64,000 nt of DNA from Palleronia abyssalis (GTDB lineage: Bacteria; Pseudomonadota; Alphaproteobacteria; Rhodobacterales; Rhodobacteraceae): the NCBI RefSeq assembly GCF_900302445.1, contig NZ_ONZF01000003.1, positions 1 to 64,000 of the forward strand. The letters are read 5' to 3'. Numbering within the stretch: the stretch's first letter is position 1; every line of letters starts with the position of its first letter. Below the pieces are notes generated by a model, which searched no databases, had not been told where the DNA came from, and worked only from the letters and a program-made list of their open reading frames with translations. Below are positions 1-8,479 of the stretch, piece by piece. Made by a program: the position numbers and the translations under genes.

Positions 1-360
1 TACATCGCGTCCCGTTGCCCGGCAGGGTCATGCGGAGCATGATCCCGGGAGGGGGGAAAGCCAATGCAGAACGGTTTCGTCGAGAGCTTCAACGGCAGGA
101 TGCGCGATGAGCTGCTCGACGAGACCATGTTCCGCAACTTGGCCCATGCGCGGATCGTGATCGCCGCATGGGCTAACGACTACAACACCGAACGCCCGCA
201 TTCGGCCTTGGATTACCAGACCCCGGTCGACTACGCGCGGACCCTGACCACCGCAATCAACCGCCCCGCTGCGTGAGATGAAAGCTCCGCACGTCGGGCG
301 ATTGCTCAACCTGCGCCAGCCGGCGTAAACACCAACCTGGCTCCGGTCGCCGCTGGATGA
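1..360 (+). pseudogene. IS3-family transposase OrfB, 3' remnant with two in-frame stops
   Basis: The longest open piece (64-276) encodes [16 protein letters not shown] and, further on, [16 protein letters not shown], the hallmark end of the DDE integrase core of IS3-family OrfB. The same frame is closed by TGA at 40-42 and again at 274-276. After the second stop it continues with a typical IS3 C-terminal tail (AQPAPAGVNTNLAPVAAG) to a natural stop at 358-360. Bases 1-9 encode Y-I-A in the same frame, which in relatives directly precedes the G-K-P found at 55-63, so the roughly 45 bp between them look inserted. The 5' part of the gene lies outside the window. The copy cannot encode a working transposase. 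Confidence 0.8.
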
Positions 361-378
361 AAGTTCAGTGGCAGGTCA
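355..378 (+). repeat. Right terminal inverted repeat of the IS3-family element
   Basis: Immediately after the transposase stop the sequence ends in GTTCAGTGGCAGGTCA. Read on the other strand it begins TGACCTGCCACTGAAC, the kind of terminus seen in IS3-family elements that start TGACCTGC. The matching left end lies outside the window. The position fits, because IS3-family OrfB normally ends at or inside the right repeat. Confidence 0.6.
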
Positions 379-836
379 GTGGCGTTGCGAATCTTGGTCC
401 GTTTCGCGGCTCTTGTCGGATCGACCAGATCAAGCCGGTAGCTTCGATCCAGAGCGGGGGCCGAGGACCCCTGGAGGACTTGGAACTATTGGCCCAAGAC
501 CGGATGACCCGGGTTCGATCAAGCTCAGAGGCGATCTTGTTGGCCGGCGAGATGGGTTCTCAGTCGGTCAGCTCCAACATGGGTGCATCGGCAGGCAACA
601 CCATCTGGGCGCGAACTATCGGGTCGAATGCGTATCCTGCTCCTGGACGGACGAAATGAACCTGAGGCTTGTCACTCAATATCTTGGTGGCAAGACCGAT
701 GCTCAAACGCATTCACAGACAGAATCCCCAGGGCATCTTCCTTATCTTGCTATTTGGCCCCTTTCCGCCCAACAGCGCAACCCTCCCCGGAAGCGGGGCG
801 CGTCTCGACGTCGGCGGTCCTTCAGGAAGCCGTTCT
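379..836. other. No gene recognised (about 460 bp)
   Basis: Between the IS end and the open part of the integrase remnant several short open frames exist on both strands, but none gives a recognisable protein, a ribosome-binding site or consistent codon use. It is probably decayed mobile-element DNA. Confidence 0.5.
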
Positions 837-2251
837 TTACCCCAATCGACCGTTCCTTAGGTTGCGCCCCATCCCGGTGTCAGAAGTCAAAATGTGTCTC
901 CGCAGAGGGATCTTGCGATCCTTGGCATCGGCCATCTCGATGAACTGGTAGCGCCCGCGATCCTTCGGCGATCGCCCATGATTGGCGGGAACCTTCAGAA
1001 GGTGCGTCAGAGCATCGTTGACCGCGTCCACCTCGATTTCGTCGACAGCGCCATCGCCGAGCATTTCCGGCCAGAATGTCGTCGCGAGACGTGCGTTGCT
1101 CGTGTTTTCCTTCTGCCATCTTGCACCATTGGCCGGGAACCGCTTCTGATCCTTGTCGAAGTCTTTCATGTCGCCAAGGCCGCGCAGTTCCAGGTACAGA
1201 TTGACGGCTTCCGGCAGCGTGATGCCACGTTCCTTCTCGATGGCAGCCAGAGACTCCTCCGTCAGGAGCTTCCTGTCGATGAGGATGCGGGGCGGACGGG
1301 CAGCAATCCGCACCTTCTGCCAGCTTTCCTCGTCGTAGCCCTCGGGATTTTGCAGCCCGGCCGGGACGATGATGGGCGTAAGGGACGTTGAACCGTGAAG
1401 TGCCGCCGAGACCTTGCTGGACGGGACGGCGGGCTCACATGTCGTCATCTCTTCCAAGAGAGCTGGGGTAACGGCTTCAGGCTGCATCGCATTCGCGCCG
1501 GGTTCAGATGTTGCAAGGGTCGCCGCGCGCGCAGGCTCAGGTTCGGCGCTTGCGCAGGCGAAGGCCGCCGGGGCCACAGTCGCACCGGCCAACGTGGCGG
1601 CGGGTCGGGTTGCGCTTGATCCGGAGGCCGCGACGGCAGGCCGGAAGAACACTGTCGGTCGGTCGTAGAGACCTTGCTGGCGCCGGTAGCGCTCCTGGCT
1701 CACATCGAGCAGGACCTTCGTCGCCTCGTAGGCCAGCGCGGTCCAGTCGTCATCATGTTCGTCGAGCGTGATCCCGAGTTGAGCGGCAACATGACGGAGC
1801 GGCTGCCGCGCGACGTTTCGATCACCAAGGTACAGCGCCTGCCGCAAAACTGACAGGAGCGCTTCCTCCCGCCCGAGATCCAGTGCCGCGACGTCGGGGC
1901 TGCGCCAGCCGGCAATCGCCCGTGCACGTTCGAATGGCTCGACCTCGAAGCGAGCGAGCTGTTCGAGCAGCCGGGCCTGAATGTCGGGTGCAATCGACAT
2001 GGTCTTCGCCGCATCTGCGGCGAAGACCATGTCGCTCATCTCGGTGAGGCGGCGGGCCAGGATCTTCGCGTCCCGGAGGACCTGGCAACGCAGGGAGAAA
2101 CACAGCTTAAAAACTGTTCTTGGGGTACACACCTCTGTCGGAGATCGGTAGATGGCATGGCACCCCGGTCCCGTAGGGACCGGGGCAGGCGCCAGCAGTA
2201 GCCGGATTTTCTGATTTCAAGGTGGGGCGGCCGGCTCCGATTCCGGGGCAT
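837..2251 (-). pseudogene. Site-specific integrase (DUF6538-type), frameshifted and C-terminally truncated
   Basis: From 2132 downward one frame encodes a 431-residue protein resembling the long N-terminal and core-binding regions of Rhodobacteraceae phage-type integrases (VLRDAKILARRLTEMSDMV; later the SAM-like stretch with WPEMLGDGAVDEIEVDAVND). Two lesions are visible. The expected N-terminus (RPPHLEIRKSGYCWR) is encoded at about 2251-2132 in a different frame, so a frameshift lies near 2132-2160. At the other end, similarity stops near 890-925 (EMADAKDRK) and the catalytic domain with the R-H-R-Y residues is absent. The linker is Ala/Pro-rich. Family assignment is from recalled homologues; the lesions are read directly from the sequence. 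Confidence 0.7.
1995..2034. repeat. Perfect inverted repeat, 19-bp arms, 2-bp spacer
   Basis: Bases 1995-2013 (starting CGACATGGTC) are the exact reverse complement of 2016-2034, separated by TC at 2014-2015. The repeat lies inside the coding part of the integrase remnant, about 100-140 bp into the second frame. In RNA it would form a very stable hairpin on either strand. No function is known. Confidence 0.85.
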
Positions 2252-2265
2252 GGGAATGCCCTCCT

Positions 2266-2306
2266 GTGCACACGATGTGCACCGCCGTGTGCACCCTAAT
2301 GTGCAC
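2266..2306. repeat. Four phased GTGCAC repeats
   Basis: The palindromic hexamer GTGCAC occurs at 2266, 2277, 2289 and 2301, that is at 11, 12 and 12 bp spacing, close to one helical turn. The array sits between the likely integrase start (2251) and the 3' end of tRNA-Asn (2369). That position suits arm-type recombinase or excisionase sites, or an operator controlling the integrase. The repeat is seen directly; the role is inferred. Confidence 0.6.
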
Positions 2307-2368
2307 CTCGTCGTCGAGCTCCGAATCCGGATATCGGAAATCCCTTGTTTTCAGCTACTTGAGGATTT

Positions 2369-2443
2369 TGGCTCCGGCGGTAGGGATCGAACCTACGACC
2401 AATTGATTAACAGTCAACTGCTCTACCGCTGAGCTACGCCGGA
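2369..2443 (-). tRNA. tRNA-Asn (anticodon GTT)
   Basis: The minus strand folds as a standard cloverleaf. The acceptor strands TCCGGCG and CGCCGGA are followed by discriminator G and an encoded CCA (2371-2369). The anticodon loop is CTGTTAA with GTT at 34-36, and the T-arm contains GGTTCGATCC. Its 3' end points at the integrase remnant, so it is the likely attachment site of that element. Confidence 0.95.
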
Positions 2444-2455
2444 CCACGACTGGGC

Positions 2456-2483
2456 GTATAACAAGGGTATTCGGTGGCTTCAA
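2456..2483 (-). promoter_or_regulatory. Putative sigma-70-type promoter of tRNA-Asn
   Basis: Read on the minus strand there is a TTGAAG -35 box (2483-2478), a 16-bp spacer and a TTATAC -10 box (2461-2456), ending 12 bp before the tRNA 5' end at 2443. Spacing and distance fit a tRNA promoter. Confidence 0.55.
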
Positions 2484-2501
2484 GCGCTTCACACCGAAAA
2501 A

Positions 2502-3353
2502 TCACGCGCGATAGAAGATCGAGGTTCGGGATAGCTCGCCCTCGGTGCAAACGAAGTTTCTCTGCGTTAAATCAATGAGATGCGCCAGTACGTTGCGAGT
2601 TGCGGCGGGCAACAACAGGGGATCGATCGCGTCGTAGACCCGCTTGGCCAGCTGCTGTGGCGTTCCGGGGGCCGCATCGAGGGCCGCGATGATCTGTGCT
2701 TCGCGACTCTCCCGGTGGGAGATCAGCCAGTTGGTCCGTTCAGCCGGGTCATCGATGCGGCCTCCATGTCCGGGATAAAGGACTCGGGCGCCCATGGCTC
2801 TTACTCGGCGGCACGAGTCCATGAAGGCGGTCAGATCGCCGTCGGGCGGGGAAACAAGGCTCGACGCCCACCCCATGACCAGATCCCCGGAAAAGATCGT
2901 ATCGCGCCAGGCAAAGGACAGGTGATTGCCGAAATGCCCCGGCGTCCAGATCGCGCGGATGGGGCCCGCGGGCGTGTGCAAAACCTCGCCATCCGCTAGG
3001 GTTTCGTCTGGGGCAAAGCTTGCGTCGACCCCTTCCCCGCCGCCGAGGTCGTCCAGCCCCTGCATGACCGGCGACTGTCCAGCGCGAGCATCGCCGAAGG
3101 CCAGCACCGGTGCCCCCGTCGCGGCGCCGAGCCGCCTTGCTAAAGGGGAATGGTCCAGATGGGCGTGGGTCACCAGAATATGGCTGATGCTCCCTACGCT
3201 GAGGATTGCCTCCAGATGCCGATCATCGTCGGGGCCGGGGTCGATGACCGTGAACGGCCCCTGCCCCAAGATATATGTGTTCGTTCCCCGTTCAGTCATC
3301 GGGCCGGGATTCGGGGCAATCATGCGCATGAGGCCCGGTTCAAGTCGTTCCAT
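2502..3353 (-). CDS. MBL-fold metallo-hydrolase
   Basis: The 283-residue protein has the metallo-beta-lactamase motif HAHLDH (residues 63-68), which binds two metal ions, further ligands around GHFGNH and PGHGG, and a C-terminal winged-helix-like extension seen in the LACTB2/RNase Z-like hydrolase group. It probably hydrolyses a thioester or phosphoester; the substrate cannot be read. The start at 3353 (MERLEPGLMR) is preferred because GGGAGG lies just upstream. A longer frame from 3398 would overlap the divergent kinase gene. It is transcribed divergently from 3392, leaving only 38 bp for both promoters. Confidence 0.85.
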   Translation of the reverse strand: MERLEPGLMRMIAPNPGPMTERGTNTYILGQGPFTVIDPGPDDDRHLEAILSVGSISHILVTHAHLDHSPLARRLGAATGAPVLAFGDARAGQSPVMQGLDDLGGGEGVDASFAPDETLADGEVLHTPAGPIRAIWTPGHFGNHLSFAWRDTIFSGDLVMGWASSLVSPPDGDLTAFMDSCRRVRAMGARVLYPGHGGRIDDPAERTNWLISHRESREAQIIAALDAAPGTPQQLAKRVYDAIDPLLLPAATRNVLAHLIDLTQRNFVCTEGELSRTSIFYRA

Positions 3354-3391
3354 CCCTTCCTCCCGTCGTACGCTCGACCTAGAGTCGCACC

Positions 3392-4711
3392 ATGACATTC
3401 ACCTGGCTCAAACGCTACGTTCCGAAATCGCTATACGGCCGGGCCTTCATCATCCTGCTGCTGCCGGTCGTCGTCCTGCAGGTTGTCGTTTCGGTCGCCT
3501 TCGTCCAGCGCCTGTTCGAGGACGTCACCCGGCAGCTGACGGGCAACGTCGCGTACGAGTTGCGCTACGTCCTGGACCGCATCGATGCGGCCCCCGACGT
3601 CGAGACGGCCCGGGCGACGGCCCGCGTCGTGGGGGCCGAGTTTGACATCATTGCCCGGTTGCCGGACCCGGCACCGCTGACCGCCAATGCGCGGCGCTTC
3701 TACGACCTTTCGGGACGGCTGGTGATCCCCACGCTGAACGACCGGCTGGGCGGCGTCAGCGGTATCGACCTGGCCACTGATGACGGCATCGTGGATTTGA
3801 CCGCGCGCACGGCGTACGGCCCCCTCAGGCTGACCTTCGACCGTGACCGCGTCTCGGCGCAGAACCCGCACCAGCTGCCGGTGATCATGGTGCTGACCGC
3901 GCTTTTGATGACCGTGGTGGCCTACCTGTTCATGAAGAACCAGTTGCGCCCGATCAAGCGGCTGGGCGATGCAGCTGCCGCCTTCGGGCGCGGACGGTCT
4001 GTGGCCTATCACCCGTCGGGCGCACAGGAAGTTCGGGCCGCCGGGACCGCCTTTCTGGACATGCGCGCCCGGATCGAGCGGCAGATCGAGCAGCGCACGA
4101 TGATGCTGTCGGGAATCAGCCATGATCTGCGCACCCCGTTGACCCGGCTGAATCTGGGGCTCGAACTCAGCGACGATCCCGACGCGCCCGCCATGCGCCG
4201 CGATGTGGCCGAGATGCGCGGGATGCTGGACGCTTTCCTCGATTTCGCGCGGGAAGGCACGATGGCCGCCCCGTCGGAAGCCGATCCGGTGGCGATCCTG
4301 CGGGACGTGGTCGAAAAGGCACGGCGCGGCGGGGGGGCGGTCGCGGAAGGCAGGGTTGATCCCCTGAGATCGGCGATGCTGAACCCGCTGGCCGTGGGTC
4401 GTGCCCTGGAGAACCTCTTGGGGAATGCCTTGCGGTATGGCTCGACCGCGCGGGTCTCGCTCGAAGTGTCCGAGCGAGCCCTCGTCTACGTGGTCGAGGA
4501 TGACGGCCCCGGCATCCCGGCCGAGGCACGGGACAAGGCCATGCGGGCCTTCGCGCGCCTGGACGATGCCCGCAATCAGAACAGCGGGGCCGGCGTCGGG
4601 CTGGGACTGGCCATCGCGCAGGATGTGGCTCGCCAGCACGGGGGCGTCCTGCGACTGGACCGGTCCGAGGGGATGGGCGGCCTGCGGGCCGATCTGGTTC
4701 TCGCGCGATGA
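3392..4711 (+). CDS. EnvZ-like sensor histidine kinase
   Basis: This 439-residue kinase has one N-terminal membrane segment (about 18-38), a periplasmic sensor stretch, a second segment (163-182) and a HAMP linker. A HisKA H-box (GISHDLRTPLTRL, phospho-acceptor His244) and an HATPase domain (N box NLLGNALRYG, G1 EDDGPGIP, G2 GLGLAIA) follow. Architecture and H-box resemble the osmosensor EnvZ. It autophosphorylates and passes phosphate to an OmpR-type regulator, but no response-regulator gene adjoins it, so its partner must be encoded elsewhere. The stop overlaps the start of the acetyltransferase gene by 4 nt (ATGA), implying translational coupling. Confidence 0.88.
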   Translation: MTFTWLKRYVPKSLYGRAFIILLLPVVVLQVVVSVAFVQRLFEDVTRQLTGNVAYELRYVLDRIDAAPDVETARATARVVGAEFDIIARLPDPAPLTANARRFYDLSGRLVIPTLNDRLGGVSGIDLATDDGIVDLTARTAYGPLRLTFDRDRVSAQNPHQLPVIMVLTALLMTVVAYLFMKNQLRPIKRLGDAAAAFGRGRSVAYHPSGAQEVRAAGTAFLDMRARIERQIEQRTMMLSGISHDLRTPLTRLNLGLELSDDPDAPAMRRDVAEMRGMLDAFLDFAREGTMAAPSEADPVAILRDVVEKARRGGGAVAEGRVDPLRSAMLNPLAVGRALENLLGNALRYGSTARVSLEVSERALVYVVEDDGPGIPAEARDKAMRAFARLDDARNQNSGAGVGLGLAIAQDVARQHGGVLRLDRSEGMGGLRADLVLAR

Positions 4712-5589
4712 CCCTGCCGGTCTCGGCGTGGGGGTCGACCCGCCCCCTGGCCCCCGTGGCCGCGCATCTGGGCGGCGAGGCGGCGCTGGTCGAATGGATG
4801 GCCGAAGAAGCGGCGCGTGCGGGGGATCCGGCGTTCACCGAACTTTTTTCGGGCGCGGCGCGGGCGCTGAAGCTTCCGCTCGGGCTGTTCGCCCAGCGCC
4901 ATCTGCCATCGCTGCTGGGTGGGATACGCTTTTTCGGGGGCGACGTGACGCGCCCCTTCGTCGAGGTGATCGCCCACGACCTGCCATTGGAAACGCTGCG
5001 CGCGACGGTTTGGAGAGAATGGGCGGATTTCGCGCCACGGGCCTTCCGGCTTCTCGTCCCCGGTGACCACTCGATGCCCTGTGAAACCTGCCTCGATCAG
5101 ACCGTTCACATCGCCCGAGCGGGCACCATCGCGCAGGCGGGCGCAACGCTTGCTCTGTTCGACGGCCCCGAGACAGCTCAGGTCATTCTGGATGCGGCAT
5201 TCGCCGCCAGCCGCGTCGATCCCGGTTTCGCAGGGGCCGTGAGCCCGACCGACGACCTTCCCGCACTGTTCGATGCGGAGCGTCTTCACGCCATCCTGTA
5301 CCAAGGGGTGCCCGTCGGCCTGATCGCCACGCGCCCGGGCCGGATCGCCTGGATCGACGGAGAGATCGTGCAAGAACTTGCGGTCCATCCGGACCATCGC
5401 GGCCGCGGACTGGCCGCCGCCGGACATCGGGCGCTGGCCGCGACCTTTTCACCCGAACGGCCCTACATGGGCACGATCGCGGCGCAGAACCCGGCATCGC
5501 GCAAGAGTGCCGAGCGTTCGGGCCGACCGGCCGCGCTGAAATGGGTGTTCGTTCCGATCGACCCTACCCGGCGGGGCGTCATCCCCTGA
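4708..5589 (+). CDS. GNAT-family N-acetyltransferase
   Basis: The C-terminal third carries the GNAT acetyl-CoA-binding pattern ([20 protein letters not shown], about residues 220-240, with the R-G-x-G-x-A pyrophosphate loop). The preceding roughly 190 residues are unlike common GNATs and may hold substrate specificity or a second degenerate domain. The protein has 293 residues and is probably cytoplasmic. The start codon overlaps the EnvZ-like kinase stop, so the two are co-translated. The 3' end overlaps the convergent rlmE gene by 11 bp. The acetylated substrate is unknown. Confidence 0.75.
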   Translation: MTLPVSAWGSTRPLAPVAAHLGGEAALVEWMAEEAARAGDPAFTELFSGAARALKLPLGLFAQRHLPSLLGGIRFFGGDVTRPFVEVIAHDLPLETLRATVWREWADFAPRAFRLLVPGDHSMPCETCLDQTVHIARAGTIAQAGATLALFDGPETAQVILDAAFAASRVDPGFAGAVSPTDDLPALFDAERLHAILYQGVPVGLIATRPGRIAWIDGEIVQELAVHPDHRGRGLAAAGHRALAATFSPERPYMGTIAAQNPASRKSAERSGRPAALKWVFVPIDPTRRGVIP

Positions 5590-6280
5590 ACCCCTGCGCC
5601 ACGACGAACTTTTCCGACGAGTCCGAACGGCTGGCCGGGGGTTTGACGTTCGCCACTTTCTCGAACCGGCGCTTCAATTCGGCCTGGAGGCCATCCTCGG
5701 TCCCGCCCTGAAGGACCTTGGCCACGAAAGTGCCGCCCGGGTTCAAAACGTCGAAGGCCAGTTCCGCCGCGGCTTCGCACAGTGCCACGATACGCAGGTG
5801 ATCGGTCTGCTTGTGCCCCGACGACGAGGCCGCCATGTCGGACATCACCACGTCCGCAGACCCGCCAAGCCAGGCCTTGACCTGATCGTCCGCTCCGGGC
5901 TCCATGAAGTCCAACTGATGGATCTCGGCGCCCGCGATCGGCTCGACCTCCTGAAGGTCAAGCCCCAGGATCCGGCCCACCGGCTTGCCCGATTTCTCGC
6001 CTAAGGCGTTGATGCGGGGCACCGCGACTTGAAGCCAGCCGCCCGGCGCGCAGCCCAGATCCACGACACGCGCGCCCGGCTTGAAGAACCCGAACCGGTC
6101 GTCCAGTTCCATGATCTTGAACGCCGCGCGGCCCCGGAACCCCTCGTCCTTGGCGCGCTTAACGTATGGATCGTTGAGTTGCCGTTGCAGCCACCGGGTC
6201 GAGGACAGAGTCCGCCCCCGTGCCGTCTTTACCTTGACCGTCAGATCGCGCTGCCCGCGCCCGCTTGTCTTCTTTGCCAT
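5579..6280 (-). CDS. rlmE: 23S rRNA (uridine-2552) 2'-O-methyltransferase RlmE (FtsJ/RrmJ)
   Basis: The enzyme methylates the 2'-OH of U2552 in the 23S rRNA A-loop during late 50S assembly. The 233-residue sequence has the SAM-binding [13 protein letters not shown] motif and the K-D-K-E catalytic tetrad: Lys in [10 protein letters not shown], Asp in VMSDMA, Lys in FVAKVLQGG, and a Glu in the final strand. A basic N-terminal tail ([10 protein letters not shown]) is typical of alphaproteobacterial versions. The start at 6280 has a strong AAGGAGG 9 bp upstream. In related genomes the gene usually lies next to a Ppx/GppA gene, as here, although a small DUF1428 gene intervenes on the other strand. 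Confidence 0.93.
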   Translation of the reverse strand: MAKKTSGRGQRDLTVKVKTARGRTLSSTRWLQRQLNDPYVKRAKDEGFRGRAAFKIMELDDRFGFFKPGARVVDLGCAPGGWLQVAVPRINALGEKSGKPVGRILGLDLQEVEPIAGAEIHQLDFMEPGADDQVKAWLGGSADVVMSDMAASSSGHKQTDHLRIVALCEAAAELAFDVLNPGGTFVAKVLQGGTEDGLQAELKRRFEKVANVKPPASRSDSSEKFVVAQGFRG

Positions 6281-6417
6281 GATCAGGGCCTCCTTCCCGT
6301 CCACTTACGCCGCAACTCGGCCCGCACAAGAGGAATGCGCCGACTTCCACGACACAGCGCTTGCTTTTGGCCACGCATCATACTTCCTTTGGGTCAGCCA
6401 AACCCCGGAGTCACCTC

Positions 6418-6765
6418 ATGCCCTATTTCGACCTGTTCGTCGCGGCCGTCCCCACAGACCAGCGGGAGGCCTATACCGAGTTCTGCATCCAGTCCCACCC
6501 CATGATGCGCGATCTGGGCGCGACGGAGATCGTGGATTGCTGGGGCGACGACACGCCCCCGGGCGAGGTCACGTCCTTGCCAATGGCCGTCAAGGCTGAA
6601 GATGGCGAGACGGTGGTCATGGGCTGGGTCGTCTGGCCCGACAAGGCCACCCGGGACGCGGGCTGGGCCAAGATGATGAACGACATGCCGGAGATGGAGA
6701 TGCCCTTCGACGGCAAGCGCATGATCTTCGGTGGCTTCACGGAAGTGCTGTCGACGCGGCCGTGA
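6418..6765 (+). CDS. DUF1428-family protein
   Basis: This small protein of 115 residues begins MPYFDLFVAAVP and contains VMGWVVWPDKATRDAGW and a closing MIFGGFTEV, the recognisable pattern of the DUF1428 (YbaA-like) family, which has a dimeric alpha/beta-barrel (ferredoxin-like) fold. Function is unknown; relatives are sometimes linked to stress. It is a monocistronic plus-strand gene between rlmE and the Ppx/GppA gene. The start at 6418 is preferred because the upstream extension does not resemble the family and GGAG lies 7 bp before this ATG. Confidence 0.8.
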   Translation: MPYFDLFVAAVPTDQREAYTEFCIQSHPMMRDLGATEIVDCWGDDTPPGEVTSLPMAVKAEDGETVVMGWVVWPDKATRDAGWAKMMNDMPEMEMPFDGKRMIFGGFTEVLSTRP

Positions 6766-6786
6766 CAAGCACAAGGGCGGCGGACC

Positions 6787-7902
6787 TCAATACGGCCCGT
6801 CGTCCAGCACCCCGTCCGCCGACATTTGCGCATATAAAAGCCCCTCGCGCAGGCCCCGGTCCGCCACGGACAGACGGTCCGTGGGCCAGACCCGCAGGAG
6901 CGCCTGAAGAATGGCCGATCCCGACATGATCAGCGTCTGACGGTCCCGCCCGATCCGAGGATCGTTGCGCCGTCCCTCGGGGCCCAGGGTAAGGTAGTCG
7001 CGGATCACGGCGTCGATCTGGTCGCTTGTCATCCTCAACCCGTCGACACGGTTGCGGTCATACCGCTTCAGCCCGAGGTGACTGGCGGCCACTGTGGTCA
7101 CGGTGCCGCTGGTACCGATGATCTGGAACCCCTCACGGGCCTGCTCCTTCGCATACGGCGCGAAGTTCACAAGGTTCTCCTCGAAGAACCAGCTCATCAG
7201 GGCAAAACGGGCGGCGTCGTTGCGCACGTCATTGAACTGCTCGCGCAGCGTCGCGACCCCCAGCGGCACACTGATCCAGTCGACCACCCGCGCTGCCGGG
7301 AATGGAGAGCCGTCAACGGGCCGGAACCCGGCGTGAAGACGCATGATCGCGCGCGGCCGGTCGTGACGGGGCACGCGTGTCAGGTCGATCCACACAAGCT
7401 CGGTCGAGCCGCCGCCGATATCGACGACCAGCAGCTGTTCGGTCTTGGTGGACACCAACGGCGCGCAGGAGATGACCGCCAGCCGGGCTTCTTCCTCGGG
7501 GGCGATGATTTCCAGCTTCAGGCCAGCCTCGCGTTCGACTGTCGAAATGAACTCGCCCGCGTTCGTCGCCCGGCGACAAGCCTCTGTCGCGACTAACCGC
7601 ATCCGGCTCACGTGCCGTTTCTCGATCTTGGAGCGGCAGATCTTCAGCGCGTGGACCGTTCGGTCCATCGACGTGCGCGACAGCCGCCCAGTCGCCTCTA
7701 GCCCGAGCCCCAGCTGGACGGACTTCGAAAACGAATCCACGACGTGGAACTGATTTCCCTTGGGCTGGGCAATCAGCATGCGGCACGAGTTCGTGCCGAG
7801 ATCCAGGGCCGCGTAAAGCGACGCCGGATCGGGTTTCATGGTGCGCGGCGGCTCGACCGGCTTCGGGAACGCGCCCGCACCTTCGGGACGCCTGGGCGCC
7901 AT
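6787..7902 (-). CDS. Ppx/GppA-family exopolyphosphatase / pppGpp phosphohydrolase
   Basis: The 371-residue protein has the ASKHA phosphate-binding loops of the family: phosphate 1 (ALDLGTNSCRMLIA), phosphate 2 (VVDIGGGSTELVW) and the GTSGTVTTVAA adenosine-type motif. The family removes terminal phosphates from polyphosphate or converts pppGpp to ppGpp; which one cannot be told from sequence. It is shorter than E. coli Ppx (no C-terminal HD region), as is usual in alphaproteobacteria. An ATG at 7902 with GGAGGG 8 bp upstream is a better start than the TTG at 7917. Confidence 0.87.
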   Translation of the reverse strand: MAPRRPEGAGAFPKPVEPPRTMKPDPASLYAALDLGTNSCRMLIAQPKGNQFHVVDSFSKSVQLGLGLEATGRLSRTSMDRTVHALKICRSKIEKRHVSRMRLVATEACRRATNAGEFISTVEREAGLKLEIIAPEEEARLAVISCAPLVSTKTEQLLVVDIGGGSTELVWIDLTRVPRHDRPRAIMRLHAGFRPVDGSPFPAARVVDWISVPLGVATLREQFNDVRNDAARFALMSWFFEENLVNFAPYAKEQAREGFQIIGTSGTVTTVAASHLGLKRYDRNRVDGLRMTSDQIDAVIRDYLTLGPEGRRNDPRIGRDRQTLIMSGSAILQALLRVWPTDRLSVADRGLREGLLYAQMSADGVLDDGPY

Positions 7903-8153
7903 CGTGTCGCCCTCCAATCAGTTGCCTCGATGGTAGGTCCGCGGCACGCGTGAGGCAAGTGCCGTCTGGGGATCGACAGTCCACCCCGCCCTCAAGAAGA
8001 TGATGAATTCTTTGCGCTTGTCCGTGCATGGCCTCTTGGCGGCGCATTCGGTACACCTCGCGTCGCTGGATGACGACGTTGCGTCGAAATCCGGCATGGG
8101 ACGCGGCATTGCGCCGCGTAACAGGGACGTCAGAAGCGGAAAGGGCAGCACCG

Positions 8154-8450
8154 ATGGCCGAGATCACGATCGTATACTGGCGGGACATCCCTGCACAGGT
8201 GATCGCGGGCAAGGGCCGCCGGGGGGTGAAGAAGCCCCTGCCCGAACGGTTCGAACAGGCGATCGACCGCGCTGCGATGAAATCGGGCGCGGCCGGGACA
8301 GACGATTATCTGGCGGAATGGCGCAAGGCGCCCCCCGTTACGGTCGACGGTCCCGAAGAAGACGCCGCCGCGGATGCGGTGGCCCGGATCGACGCCGAAT
8401 ACGACCAGGAGCGTCTGAAGACGCTTATCGCCAACGACGGCAGAGCCTGA
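8154..8450 (+). CDS. Virulence-factor-domain (PF13769) protein of the one-carbon operon
   Basis: The 98-residue protein starts MAEITIVYWRDIPAQVIAGKG and matches the small domain named virulence factor, a name without mechanistic meaning. In Rhodobacteraceae it is typically the first gene of the methyl-folate/corrinoid operon, and it keeps that place here, 29 bp ahead of the MTHFR-like gene. Co-occurrence suggests an accessory role in methyl transfer or corrinoid maintenance. The start at 8154 is chosen because conservation begins there and a purine-rich GGAAAGGG precedes it. The roughly 250 bp upstream, shared with the divergent Ppx/GppA gene, must hold the operon promoter; no riboswitch fold was recognised there. 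Confidence 0.75.
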   Translation: MAEITIVYWRDIPAQVIAGKGRRGVKKPLPERFEQAIDRAAMKSGAAGTDDYLAEWRKAPPVTVDGPEEDAAADAVARIDAEYDQERLKTLIANDGRA

Positions 8451-8479
8451 CCGCCTGCCCCTGTCCATCGGGAGCCTTC

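Larger units (their letters stand above)
1..2443. mobile_element. Degenerate end of an integrative element or island at tRNA-Asn
   Basis: This stretch combines an IS3-family transposase remnant (left), about 500 bp of DNA with no recognisable gene, a tyrosine-recombinase-type integrase gene damaged at both ends, repeated GTGCAC sites, and a tRNA-Asn gene whose 3' end faces the integrase. An integrase next to the 3' end of a tRNA is the classical arrangement of an integrated element. The region looks inactive because neither recombinase is intact. No second copy of the tRNA 3' end was found in the window, so the far boundary must lie left of base 1 or has been lost. That this is an island end is an inference from gene context. 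Confidence 0.55.

Noticed and set aside
878-902. TGTCAGAAGTCAAAATGTGTCTCC, resembling an IS21-type terminus at the integrase truncation point
   Set aside because: The polarity would place the element interior on the integrase side, where integrase coding sequence is found, and no second end or transposase is seen.
357-951. Overlapping open frames on the plus strand between the IS end and the integrase
   Set aside because: None shows a family pattern, ribosome-binding site or consistent codon use; they overlap one another in different frames.
2369-2443. Second copy of the tRNA-Asn 3' end as the other attachment site
   Set aside because: No other occurrence of the 3' segment around GGTTCGATCC plus acceptor strand was found between 1 and 2368, so the element boundaries cannot be drawn from this window.
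7903-8153. Possible SAM, SAH or cobalamin riboswitch before the one-carbon operon
   Set aside because: I could not match the conserved core of any of these classes; only short GC-rich stems (for example GCGGC-ATTGC-GCCGC) are present.
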